A stretch of DNA of 64,000 nucleotides from Selaginella tamariscina (taxonomy: Eukaryota > Streptophyta > Lycopodiopsida > Selaginellales > Selaginellaceae), in NCBI GenBank assembly GCA_003024785.1, contig PUQB01000079.1:310001-374000 (forward strand), given 5' to 3'. The translations under genes were made by a program, and so were the position numbers. Within the stretch, counting starts at the first letter, position 1; the number at the start of each line of letters is the position of its first letter. The notes below the pieces were generated by a model. It was not told the origin of the DNA and made no database searches. It worked only from the letters and a program-made list of their open reading frames with translations. This document shows positions 22,291 to 35,409 of this stretch, one piece after another.

Positions 22291-24039
22291 ATGCATACGA
22301 CTTCTAAGTTTAGGATGGAGGATTACATCGAAGAAGACGCTACCGATTTTGAGTATGATGATGATGACGGTGATTCACCTGACAATGGCATCGAGGAAGA
22401 TGAGAATTACTATCACGATCGAGTAGCAGCAAGAGGATCAGCAGGACATTGGAACAAGATGACATTGATAATATGCAATCTGCGGTAATACAGGAAACCT
22501 CTGCTCTTCTGTCTGTGTGCACTGGAGAAGCCAGTCTATTGCTACGTTACTTCAATTGGGAGCATCAACAATTGACTGAGGAATGGTTTACGGACGAGGC
22601 TAGGGTTCGTGAGAAAACTGGGGTGGTTATTTCCCTTAATCAACCTGTGCAAGGGCATATTTTCTGCAACATATGTTTTGAACCTTCAGAGGAAGCAAGG
22701 TACGCTCTCTGTAAAGAGCATGGCTTCTGTAAGGAATGCTGGGTTTGTATCTGGAAACTGCAATCTCAGATGGCCCTGGTTGCGTGACTATCCGATGCCC
22801 TCAGCCTAAGTGCAGGGCAGCAGTTCCAGACGCGATGGTAATATCTCTGGTTGCGAACTCGTACATCGACAAGTTCAAGAACTACCTTCTGAAGTCATTT
22901 GTGGAGAGCCGAAGGAACCTCAAGTGGTGCCCTGCACCAGGTTGCAAATATTAATTGAAGAGGGGGATGATGCAGAAGTGACATGCAAGTGTTTGGCTCT
23001 CTTCTGCTGGGGGTGTCTGAGGGAGCCACACAGGCCTCTCTCATGCGAGCTTGCCACCAAATGGATCGAGAAGAACCACTCCGAGGCGGAGAACAACGTG
23101 GATGACGGCTTACACAAAACCGTGTCCGAAATGCAAGAGGCCGATAGAGAAGAACCTGGGCTGCATGCACATGACATGTACGGCTCCTTGCTTATTACGA
23201 GTTTTGCTGGATCTGCCTAAATGACTGGACAAAATACACAGACTGCAACACATACAAGGGCGAGGAGACCGTGTTAAACGATCGACACAAGGCAAGGGTA
23301 GATATACAACGCTATGCACACTTCTTTGCGCGTTTTACCGAACATTGCAGATCTCAGGAAAAGGCAGCACAGGATCTCTTGAACATACCCACTATTCTAA
23401 TCCAGTTGGGTATTGACAACAATATAGAGCGTCCCCAGTTGGAGTTTATAGTGGATGGATGGAAGGAGATAGTCAGAAAGCAGGAGGATTCTTAAGTGGG
23501 TATATGCTTATGGTTACTACCTCTGTTCCGAGAAAGATAATCATGGTAAGATCCAGCTATACAACCATCTACAGGAGTCTGCAGCGACCTCACTGGAGCG
23601 ACTTCACGAGTATGTGGAGAAAGAAATGGAGGATAAGGTGAAAGAGAGACTGTTTTTTATGGACTATAAGCAGAAGGTGGTGACCTTAGTTAGAGCAACC
23701 AGGAACTATATGGAGAACCTCGCAAACTCATTAGAGATTGGATTGATCGACGTGGATGTTGTTTCTTCCAGAGAGAATGCATTAAGGGATAGAGCTTGCA
23801 ATAAATTAAAGGCAACCTGGGCAGCTGAGGCAACCTGGGCAGCTGAGGAAAGCTGGCAAGCTAGATTGTCAGCTGAGAAAAGCTGGCAAGCTAGATTGTC
23901 AGCTGAGAAAAGCTGGCAAGCTAGATTGTCAGCTGAGGAAGGACGTGGATGGATGTGCGAGGGGTGTAAGTCTGTGAACACGTTCCAGGTGCTAGATTGT
24001 GAGGTGTGCTTACTCAGCAGAGATTTGAAAAAGATATAG
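22291..24039 (+). pseudogene. RBR (Ariadne/ARI8-like) E3 ubiquitin ligase, right copy, broken
   Basis: This is the inverted twin of 10727-12398 with the same domain order: acidic N-terminus, RING1, IBR, RING2 with GCMHMTC (cysteine codon at 23162), Ariadne domain and C-terminal RanBP2-type finger (GWMCEGC...DCEVC). It shares with the left copy the five-base loss before RING2 and disruption after the APGCK position. Private changes include a frame change near 22419 after ENYYH, a missing T near 22745 and an extra T near 23191. Its Ariadne domain is better kept than in the left copy (LERLHEYVEKEMEDKVKER runs on cleanly). It has extra in-frame tandem units before the finger. No introns. It cannot make a full-length ligase. 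Confidence 0.85.
23812..23940. repeat. In-frame coding tandem repeats in the right RBR copy
   Basis: An 18-base unit (GCAACCTGGGCAGCTGAG) occurs twice at 23812-23847. A 30-base unit encoding roughly SWQARLSAEK occurs three times at 23851-23940. The left copy has a single instance of each. All units are multiples of three. Confidence 0.9.
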
Positions 24040-24799
24040 CTACATTCTCACAGTTGCCTGTGTGTATGTTAGTGCTTAAATGAAAATTTTAATTTAACTT
24101 ATATATGTGTGTACATGTAGTGCGTGTGCGTTTGTCATAAGTGTTTACTATAACTTATAATTATTAATTCCTTTTACATATTTTTAAACACAGATAGTAT
24201 TAATATGTATATAATATATGTGCATACATATATCATAAATATATGTATATGTAGTACAATGCAAATATTACGTATTCTAAAGAATGATGTATTATATTTT
24301 TTATATATTCACATTTATATGTTAATACATATAATAATTGATATATAATGAATCTACTTAATTGAAATGAAAATTTTAATTTTAAATACTGATTTAGATT
24401 TTTTGAATGTTTCTCTGATATATTATTTGGCATATATTAAAAATATTTACATAACATATTTATTTTGAATAACGTAAGTAGAACGTAATACTTATAAGAA
24501 GAATTGACGGTTACTTTACATATGCGCGTGTAAATGTCGTTCAGGATCTGACGGTTTGAAGGATTGTCAATTGATGTTTATATACAAATGATGATTGTTC
24601 TATGCATAGTATTTATAAAGATAAATGATTAGATTGCATTTAATTAATTATCAGGTGTGAGAACTAGTGCGCAATATATATATATATATCGAGAGAGAGA
24701 GAGAAGAAACTTTTTTACTACAGAAGTAAAAGTAAGACTGTTTTTCTGCACAATCATGTAGCTCAAAGTAATTCTTTCTTTGTCAAGGTGTAGGATGCG

Positions 24800-24850
24800 T
24801 CCACTTGGATGACTTGTAGCCATGCATCCACGATGAACTCAAGTTGCTTA
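24800..24850 (-). pseudogene. Ariadne-like fragment, right copy
   Basis: The minus strand reads QLEFIVDAWLQVIQVDAS, the counterpart of 9860-9915. Again it points opposite to the adjacent RBR copy. No further Ariadne domain is seen. Confidence 0.4.
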
Positions 24851-25045
24851 TCTGAGGTCTTCTGTGTGTTACATAGATACGCCTGCCTTGTGTTTTTCAG
24901 GCCTCGCTTTGAATAGCCATCTTTCTTGACGACTCGTTCTCTACCCATCTAATGTACATAACGATCCCTTCTTGCTCTCAAGTTGCATGTAATCACCGTC
25001 CAGCATGCTTTTGCTGTATGTGTTGCAGCAGTTGACATCTAATGC

Positions 25046-25452
25046 TTGCTATTGAGCGCAAACGGATGTAAAACTGTATACATACAATTGTCTGTGTTTG
25101 AATCGACAATTATACAAAAGCGTACATATACAGCTTTCAGGTTACGAAACGTGAAGCCACATACTTGTGTGTATTTCTGGCTTGTGAGCACCCTGGTCAT
25201 ACCGTGGTATCTCGTCAAATGTGGATCACTACGCTTGCATGGTTATCGTGTTTGCTAAAGCTGGGGGAATTGGAGGGAGCTGAAAATTTGCTACATGGTA
25301 TGCCGTTTTATCCTAATAACCTTGCATGGATCCAAGGGTGCATCATAGTTATTTATATTGGTCATAGCACTGACAAACACACACACGCATTTTACGACAC
25401 AGATAGTGTCTGTGCATTGGTGTGTGTGTGTGTTTGTCTCTTTAAATTATGA
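25046..25452 (+). CDS. Short open frame with a PPR-like stretch, right copy
   Basis: This is the counterpart of 9280-9678. The early part reads MLLSANGCKTVYIQLSVF, and the frame changes partway relative to the left copy. The LLKLGELEGAENLLHGM stretch is kept, followed by three extra codons. Function unknown; probably a fossil PPR fragment. Confidence 0.25.
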
Positions 25453-25920
25453 TACACAACACACTCACAACCATATGTATTCAAGAATTCAATCTTATTA
25501 ACCAGAAGATTATGCATCTCTCATATAGTAAATTTGATGCATGAATATACACAGAACGTTAGGAGATATACTTGGAATTGATTATTATTAACATACAGGG
25601 ACGACTGTCATTATCTGGAGTTAAAGAGGAGCTTTTATTTAATTTGTACGCTCTCTTTAACTCACACACACGTGAACACTCTCTACGACACACACGCATA
25701 AAGTATATATTTTCTTTATGTACACACACATGTATAAATTCTCTCTATATATACATACGCAGCAACCCGTGGACATAATATATTCTCGATAAATGAACGT
25801 GGTTCGAACCCAACGCACCTGCTGGCTTAAACGGCTTAAACTCTGATTCAGATCACAGCATACCTAGTTAATTATACGGTTTAAATTATATTTAAAGCAT
25901 TTAGAATATTTTAATAATAT

Positions 25921-28900
25921 AGCTGGATAACGATGAGAGTTGTAACGCGCGCGTGTTATACCACTTTAAATGTTCTGTAGACTCCACTTGAACTAATGGA
26001 AGAATGTTTGTTAAAATATCAATCCCATGGGTTAGCATCAAAGCTCGTGACAGTGTGAAGGTAGACTAACTTTGTAAGTAAACCGATCATGCAAAGTACC
26101 AACAAAACTTTTTACTCAAATGAAATAACGTATCGAAAAGATAGTAGATAACCATTCCAATTCGAATTTAAAAGTTTACGTACTTTGCGATCATCCTTTT
26201 GAAGTTTGACTTGTTGTTCCAAATCATCTATTTAAGGATGATAAGTACTTATGAAAGTGTGTGTATCCAATTAAAATGTTAAATATAAAATGCTCAGCAT
26301 AATGTAAGACCATTGTCCGAAAAAATCTCCGAACAAGAAACTACTAATTAAGGAGAAAGTGATTAACAACAAAAATAGTCGCATTAGAAGAGCATCAACT
26401 TCTACCCAATGAGTTAGATGTCAGAAGGGATAATAACGCTCATTGCCAATAATCGATTGTGGAAAAGGTTCATTAAATAAATGTCACCAACTCAAACATA
26501 CAAGAAAATACAATGAACTCTAACTATCCTTTTGAAATACAAGGGGTAGTATTGCGAGCTTGGCACATACACAACTACACAATAGCAAATTACATATCTT
26601 ACAACTCTTGGCCAATAAAAAGATATGTGCAACTTCTTAATTACACGACGATGTCTCATGTGCCTACCAAAAATAAGAGAGTCATGATAAACTGGAGGAA
26701 GCATGGAATGATGATGACATAAGCACACCAATTGCAAATGATTCTAATCAGTCCTTTGTTCTGAATGTGATATTACAGAATGTAAGTGCCTAATGATGCA
26801 AAGATTCAACCCATCATAAAGCTTTCGGATCTACAGCTCCACCTTTTACTTCATAAACTCATTAAAGAAGGCAAATCCAACTCTACATCTTGCGGACATG
26901 AATGTAAGCATAATAATTGCGATGGCACCAAATCTTTATTTAGAAATCCATTGATGCTGAAAACTGACTTAGGAACATATGAAGAGAAAGAAGGTGAAGG
27001 AGGAGCTCAAGAAAGAGCATCAACGTCAGCGTATAACTCTCTAGGTGATGAACAACTCGAAGTTGTAAATCTAAAACTTCAAGACCCACCGAGTAGATAA
27101 TAATCAATTTGTTTTGCTTCAACAACAAGTGACCACAGCATCGCATTTCAATAGCCTACAAGTAGGCATGGAGCTTCTCAAAACCCAAACGTTGTTAAAC
27201 ACTTCTTTGTTGTGGAGTAGTTCACCTTATAACTGAATGTACGACTAATGTATGTAATGGGATGATGTTGACCAGGCAACTCGTACTCTCTACATTAACA
27301 AGCCCCAAGACGATGTTTAGAAGCATCCACGCACAAGATAAAATAAAGATGAAATCAGGGTAGCCAAAATGGAGGAGTCGTCAACAATCTTTAAGATCTA
27401 CAACACTTATTGCAATCCTTAGACCAAACAAGAGATGACGTTATCTTTAATATCAATGCTTGCAATGGTGCGTACGATCCAAAATATAATCCACAAAACA
27501 GCCAAATATTGTACCTTGTCAAGAAAACATTACACATCATTCACACACTTCGGCACATGGAACTTCAAAATCGCAATAAGTTTGTTAGGATCAACTTGCA
27601 AACCTTCATGAAAAAATAACAATAACTAAGATAAGTGATGTTCTTGGATCTAAACACACACTTAACTGCTTCAGCTTCAAACCAATTTACCATAACTGAT
27701 CCAAAACTTGTGTACATCACAAATATGTTTCTCCCATGTTCCTCTGAGTGGACCAAAACATTGTTGATGAAGTCAGCAGTCACCTCTAACATATCACAAA
27801 GAACTCGTTCATATACATTGGAAAGTTACTGGAGCATTGCTCAAATAAAAAGGCATCACCATCATACAAACTAAATGGTATTTGAAAAGCAGTCTTGGGA
27901 ATGTCCATATCAGTCATTGGAACTTGCCATTATCCAGATGCGAGATTTCTTGATGAAAATGGATCCCCTAATCAATCCAAAAGATCTGCAATATGAAGAA
28001 GTGGGTAAATATCTAAAATAATAACATCATGATGCAGAACCAAATGTTCCCATCCAACTTTATTACAAAATGAAGTTCTCACGCCAAGGACTTTAAGACT
28101 TCTAATAACACACTTCTCTAACATCTTTTTGACATGTTCCTTCGGTGATCGATGCCAAACAAATATCTCGATTGACTTAGCATTCCTAGTTAAAATAAAG
28201 TGACATGTTGCAATTTTGGCCCTAAATGACAAATCGAAGTCAAAAAGATCAACATATTTATTCTTAAGTTGATCAACGATTACATCACAACAATCATCTG
28301 AGGGATTCAAAGACGTAATGAAAAGCATAAAAGAAAGACGGCAAGAAGTAAGGGTGAGACAAAGTGATGAAATCAAAAGTACAAGCATACGAATAAAGTG
28401 AAATAAAAGTAAAATGGATCAAAAATGTGAGAGAGTCAAACAAGGGAGAGATTTTTCAAAGTCACACTTGGCATAATTGCGAGTTAGACAATCCATACAA
28501 GAATAAGGTCAAAAACTTAACTTGACACCACCTTGAAGCTCAAGCTTATGATTGTCCACGAATAATGATGTCAGTATCTTCCCATAAATAAGCATGAGTG
28601 TGTCTATTGCTGTAAAGAATGAAAATGGTTTTACCACATAGCAAATGAAAACAATGTAGCAACAGACTAAAAAAAAAAAACAAACTCAAGCCTATATCAA
28701 TTAACATTGAATGAAAAACATGATGTGTCATGTAATTAAATTTAGCTTGAAAAGTAAAGACCGGATGAACTGGTCCCGAGTGAACCCCTTGATGATACTC
28801 TTAAAAGAAAGATGGAGGAGTCACTAACTTATTCGCATGAGGACTCTTCTCTTCTTTATTTCCTAGAAAATCCACCATAGACTTTTCATTACAGCAGTGC

Positions 28901-29700
28901 CACCCGAACATTGTTGATGCCAATGCCTCCACCCAAAAATAAAGGATGCCAATCGGAAAACATTAATAGCATCAATACGTGTGTCCAACTTCATCACACG
29001 CCCAACAATGAACTGCACGTCCACGGCCCCAATCTTGTGCTGGTACACAAGCAGCAATAACATCAGCCTTCATCGGAGCAAGACCATTTCTAACATGAAG
29101 TAAAACTAAAGAACATGAAGTTGTAAGTGGAAGAGGTGATGTCTCATATCATTGTGCCAGCCGTTGAACATTGTTAAGAGTCACTAGAGCTAATTTATGC
29201 AAGCCCCACAAGGTCTTGACAACCATAATACTTTAACTTGATGCGCTCAGGTTTTACACGAAGCAAAAGGCTCTAAAAGTGAATACCAAATTGTATCACC
29301 AACTCAAATGACTCTTGATAAATATGATGTAATTACTGAAAAGCATCATCACAGTCGTTAACATGTCCAAAAACGCATTTGAAGATTGCTAAAAGAATAT
29401 TTAAGTCCCCATGAGTTACTATGTCTAAACCATTATACCACTACAATATCATCTCTTGAAGATAAGTAGAAAACTTGCACAAACATTGGGCATTGTCTCA
29501 TGAATGATATGTGATGACCATGGTGAAGTAATCAAATTAATGATAAACATCATTTTTAAGACTTCTATGAAGAAATTTGGCCGAACTCAAGATTTGTAGT
29601 AGGAGTAGGAGTAGGAGGAGTATCACCATGGGTTGTGAACGCTACCATCAACTGAGATTGATTGTTCAATTGCACCTGTAACAATTGCATAAATAGCTAC
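25921..29700 (-). mobile_element. Ty3/gypsy retrotransposon fossil, heavily degraded
   Basis: The minus strand shows, in order toward lower coordinates, a gag-like start (near 29650), reverse transcriptase pieces (28.4-27.6 kb) and an integrase zinc-binding piece (26.7-26.5 kb). This is a Ty3/gypsy pol order. It is broken, with many breaks spread over its length, and no LTR pair can be recognised. It is much older than the element at 49476. Its left limit is the end of the inverted duplication. Confidence 0.65.
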
Positions 29701-29732
29701 TTTACTAAACAAAGAATTTGCTTGTTGCACAT

Positions 29733-29737
<5 letters not shown>

Positions 29738-29780
<43 letters not shown>
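29738..29780. repeat. (TA)n microsatellite
   Basis: About 21 TA units at the far edge of the gypsy relic. Confidence 0.95.
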
Positions 29781-29784
<4 letters not shown>

Positions 29785-30394
29785 ATAAATTTACAAGAAT
29801 GAAATATTTAAACAATAAAAAAATTAGATTTAAAAAGACAAGGAAAATTTACAAAAAAAACACAAATTTTAACACTTCATAAGGACAATTAAAGGTGCCC
29901 CTCACCTTCACCAATGTGAAAGATTGGAACATTAGAAATGTGCATATTGTATTAACTCAAAACCTTTAATTTTAATGGTTCATATTAAAATAAATTCGAT
30001 TGTTATGAAAATCCCACTACACTAATAATAATAATAAGCATTGTAGTCGTACACCCGGACATTATAACATAACATAAATAAAAATTAATTATCTTTAATA
30101 TTATATAAAAAAACACACTTGGCAAGTTAAAGACTCTTAAATGTTGAATGTTTCTTACATAGTTTTGTAATATATATATATGTGTGTGTGTGTGTGTAAT
30201 TTTACTTTTTGTAAAACATGTACCATAATTAGTAAATTTAACCTGCGTTTTGTAACACGACAGAGTGATGGGTATAATATACAATTACTACCAGCACTTC
30301 CCAGCCGTTGGATGTCCAGGCATGTGAACGGACTCAGAGCGTTACTGTTAAACTCCTGATCCTACTCCTTATATAAACTGTTTTTATATTATAC

Positions 30395-31200
30395 TTATAA
30401 ACTACCCAGTGGACCAGAATATTCGAGTTCACTATAGCAACTTTCGGTTACATGCACATTGGGGAAAACTCTAGAGCAATGTATATAATTTATTACTGAT
30501 TAATTCATTAATTAATTAGAATTTAAATATCCTGAATAATTATTGATGAGTTATTAATTATTAATAATAATTATTTTAATTATTCAATAAGCACCCTTAA
30601 CACACCATTGTGTGTGTGTGTGTGTGTGTTCATTATATTATAGCTGAATGAATGAAAGTATATCTTTGTTATCACACACACGCACACGCACACACACGCA
30701 CACACGTTTAAAGAGGCTTTGACAGGCTTACAACTTGGTAGAACTTAAAATAGAGGCTATAAGGTTCTTGGAATTACGAAGATAACGATCAAATTTTTAA
30801 AATTAAAATAAGCCTGCATACGCTTATGTAATAAGTAAAAATTTATTGTACATATTTAGTAAGTTATATAAGTACTTTATACTTGGCTGACAAATTTTTT
30901 TAATTGATATCAAATTATAGAGATACCATATAAATTTATTACAAAGTTTAAATAATTGAGAAATACATAATTAAAGTGAGAACTTTACAAACAGAGGATG
31001 AAACCTAATAAGCTAATTCAAATAATATAAGTCTAAAATAATAAATTTGAGTTATATATTAAAATATTAAATAGAATGTTTTAATGTTAGCTTGTTTCAC
31101 ACGTTCTTTTGATGTGGGTGGGGCATTTAAGCAAATAAAAACATTTTTAATTCCTTTTAGTTTCTTATATATTGATGTCAGTTCAAAAGAAATATAAATT
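30395..31200. repeat. Diverged direct duplication, copy 2
   Basis: Counterpart of 19193-20080 in the same orientation, with many substitutions and indels. No gene seen. Confidence 0.7.
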
Positions 31201-31354
31201 AGTAAGAAATTTATTACAAATATCAATAATCTCACAGAATATACGAATATTCATGGAAACAACGAGTATTTTCAGAATCTACAAATAGAGCATATCAATA
31301 ACTAAATGGTACATAAAAATGCTAATTAGCAACTAATATTGTGCGTGTGTGTGC

Positions 31355-31481
31355 CTATAATTAATAGTATATGTTAGTAATGTATGTTACAATAGTTTTG
31401 TATCACACACAGACAAACAAACAAACGAGCCAGCAAATCTAAGCTATTGTTGTGTCTTTAGGTGCAAACATTGGATTGAAA

Positions 31482-31540
<59 letters not shown>

Positions 31541-31760
31541 TGTGTTGTGTGTGTGTGTGTGTGTGTGTGTGTGTCACATTATAAATACTAAAGATATACA
31601 TAATACAATAGGTGATACAATGCATATTTTATCACATTATACATTTCTTATAATTAATAGTATATGTTATTAATGCATGTTACTATTTGTATCACACACG
31701 CACGCACGCACAAACAAACAAATCTAAGCTTTGTTGTGTCTTTTAGGTGCAAACACTGGA
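31355..31760. repeat. Tandem duplication of an intron-exon border around a (TA)n(GT)n tract
   Basis: The segment TAATTAATAGTATATGTTA, a (CA)n/(CAAA)n tract, ATCTAAGCT, then a splice-acceptor-like GTGTCTTTTAG|GTGCAAAC appears at 31357-31475 and again at 31650-31760. Between them is (TA)n at 31485-31536 running into (GT)n to 31574. Confidence 0.75.
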
Positions 31761-31810
31761 TGAACAGGCTCAAATCGCAGCAACACCTGCTCATCCTGAA
31801 AGTCTTTATG
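31747..31810 (+). CDS. Isolated exon-like segment, unrecognised
   Basis: A 64-base open stretch with a strong acceptor (TGTCTTTTAG) and donor (GTGAGT). It reads VQTLDEQAQIAATPAHPESLYG in two parts: VQTLDEQAQIAATP then AHPESLYG. I do not recognise the protein and see no partner exons. The first bases are duplicated at about 31463. Confidence 0.3.
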
Positions 31811-34800
31811 GTGAGTTAAGCAATGTGCATTTATCATTTTTTTACAATATATACACGTATATGCATATGTGCATTTTCTTTTCTTATGCCAATGTATGCA
31901 ACATATCCTTAAGAGTTTTATATTTACATATGTACCCTTTAAAACTTCAATTTAAAACTTCATAAATTTCAAAATTAAAAATTAAATTTTTTTACAAAAT
32001 TAATAAAAATGTATAATTAATTTATATTTTATTATATTTAGGTTTAAAATATAACCTATTAAACATATATATATAATATAATATAATTATTTTAAAAAAT
32101 ATTTTATTTTTTACTATGATAATTTTTTGACATTTAACACTTAATAAATTTTAATTATCTCATTTGTAATATATTATAAATTAAAAGAATATTTTTAATT
32201 AATATATTATTTTAAAAATTAAATTATTATGATTCAAAATTTTCAAGGGTATATATAAGTTTACAACTTTTAAAGGGATATATATGTAAATATAAAACTT
32301 ATAAGGGTATATATGTAAATATGATAAATTTTAGGATATAAATATAATTTTCCCATTTAAAATGCATATAAAATAAGTAACACTAATATGCAAGAACAAC
32401 CAGGGATTATTAATGGCTATTAAAATCTAATACTATTCTTTTGATGTGTTTCAATTTTGAACGTATTTACTCACCAAGAAGATCCATAGTTAATATTTAC
32501 TCACTTAAATGTGAGATGTATTGTAGAAATGTTTTATTTATAAAGATTTTGCGTAAGGATATATATGTAGTACACCATTATGGTCACTAAATTAAAATAT
32601 ATACAATCTTATCAAAGTTCTTTCACAATATAAGACATTTAGCTTAATGGATAATATTATTTAAACTGTTATTGTTATCATGGTTTAGGTCCTACAAACA
32701 TGAGAAATCTGTTTCTGATATATATATTACATATTAACAAAGAATTACTTATTGAGCACTATATCTATAATGTATAGTTTATGGTATGTAAGTGTAAAAC
32801 ATAGCCAACTAAACATATATTACAAGATATTGGAATAGAATATAGTTATGTTAAAAAGTTATGACATTTTATAGTATTTGTAAAAATTAAATAAATTTTT
32901 TTAATATTATATTTTAATATCTGTGTTTCATTGGTAGTGTTTAGAATTAAATGCCATAAATTATAAATAAATCATAAAAGTTTATTGATTTATGTGAATA
33001 CATTTCATACTTATTAATGAAATTTTTTAAAGGTTTATATATATATAGTGTGCAGGTTTATTTGTATATGTATGTGTGTATGTGTATACAGGAGTTTCTC
33101 TTGAGTTATAGAATGTGTATATATACATATACATATGTGTACCACTACAATTTATATATAGAAATAGATTGTCTTTTTTTTGGTTGTTGCAGTGTGTATA
33201 TATATGTATATAAACTATTATATATATATATTAGGTTTATATAAATATGCACACACAATATATACTGTGTGAGGGCCCTCTATAAATATATACATATATG
33301 TACATACATAATTTATAAATACGAGTATACAGATAATGTATGTGTGCATATATAATATATATATACATCATTGTAGACGTACACAAAGGTGAATAAATAT
33401 CAAGTCATAATCTTTTGTATACTGTACATGTATAATATTCAAAATATGTTACATATAATAGCATACACATAACAAATGTCCGTAATATGTTTTATGTCAA
33501 TAATTAAATCTTACCAACGCTATATATATATACATTTGACTATATTATGTATATTCTACATTGGAACATCACTGCAAGAAATTAAAATATAGATAATAAG
33601 AAAATAAAATGCAAAGTGAACAAAAAGCCGCAATACATTGTTAATTATAACTTAATCATAATTAATTAAATTGTTTCTTTTATTTACAAATAACCCCTTC
33701 TGAATAAAAATTTATTAGATATCTTAAATCATAATTAGTTTAAATTACTTAAACATCTGCTAAAACTCTTATAATAACAGAACACATATATATTATTAAT
33801 AATTTTATGTGTAAATATAACACATATTTATTTTGAGGTATTCATCCAATTAAGTTTTACTTTTGATTTTAACGGTATTTAATATGTGTGGAGCTAGGCA
33901 ATTGGTAAATGTAAGTCTTTCTTATTTGATTTAAAATATAAGATCATTACATTTTAATTATTTATAAAATTACATTATCTATGATATTAACTGTAAAAAT
34001 TTACAAACAATAATATGTGTAACATCTTGTACACATATTTTGTATATTAAGTTTTAGGTATAAATTTAACTGTAACCTTAAAATAGACTTTATACATATA
34101 TTTTGAATATATAATATATTTTAAAACCTAGACCATACACAATCCTATCTTAGATAATATTCTAAATTGTTTCTCCTTTGTTCTTTAAATAATCCAAATT
34201 AAGACGGAAGCACCTTATTTCAATCAAACACGTTTTTTCAACCCCATCATTAATTAAAAATTTGTAAGTGGTATACATCTCACAGTATATTGAGAATTTA
34301 ATATAAGTTGAAAAGTTATTAAACTTTAGAACATTCCAGCTGAGCTGCCAAAACTATATGAAAGCATTTTCAAATTTTAAATTATATAGAAAATATATAT
34401 AAAAGCTTATGTATATCTGTTATTATAACGATTAGATCAGTTCATTTTAACAATGTAGCAAATTCTTTTGATTTAAAATAGGTAATTCTTCACTATTTAT
34501 AATGAGTTTACATTTTAGTTAATTATATTTTATAAATACTAATTACTTTTGTGATATATTATATATATATATATAGTGGTTTAATTTCGATTGTTTAATG
34601 CCAATATTATAAAATAATGATGTTTGTACAAATGCGTATGGTTATATCAATATTCTGTATATATTTGTATTTATATTCTTAACACGAATTTGAATATTGT
34701 TGTTAATTTATTTAATTTAAAAATAAAATTTAATTATAGCTTTGATATATATTTTTAAGTATTCAAGATATTAAATAAAAACCTTAATATAAACTGAATA

Positions 34801-35362
34801 TAGACAAAATGTGTGGCAAGTATACAAGTTGTGTAATGACCATGTATTGTTTAGGTAATAATCTATATATTTAAATTATATATAATATCTCTACTACATG
34901 TCATCAATATATATATATGAATATACTAAGTATAAGTTATGACTGCGTAGTCCTCACAATCTAATGGTTAGAGATTACAAGCTCACGACTATAATATGCA
35001 GCATGTATATGTATATGTGGATTTTGTATACAAATACAAGGCTTTACAATATACATTTATATATAAGTGATATATACTGCTTAAAGATGAATACATATGT
35101 AAGTAGAACGAACAATACACAAACACACACACACAATTTACTGGTGTCTGTGTGTGTATACACATATATTAAAACATATCTGATATTTTGAATTTTGTAT
35201 TTTATATAGTCCAGACAAATCATTTAGAGTAATCTATTTAGTTTTACTTATATAATTGTAGTTTATAGTTTTGATGTAAGTTTTACACACAAGCATGCTT
35301 GCTTTCATTTTATTATATTTATAGAATCCTTTCTTTTGTACCACATAATACATAATTGTAAG

Positions 35363-35409
<47 letters not shown>

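Larger units (their letters stand above)
20575..25920. repeat. Right arm of the large inverted duplication
   Basis: Reverse complement of 8829-14895, apart from the changes noted there. Its inner end runs about 120 bases further than the left arm, matching block A out to position 4325. Its outer end at about 25920 abuts a gypsy relic. It contains DUF3527 fragment C, a tRNA-Gly fragment, the right RBR copy, an Ariadne fragment and a PPR-like frame. Confidence 0.9.
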
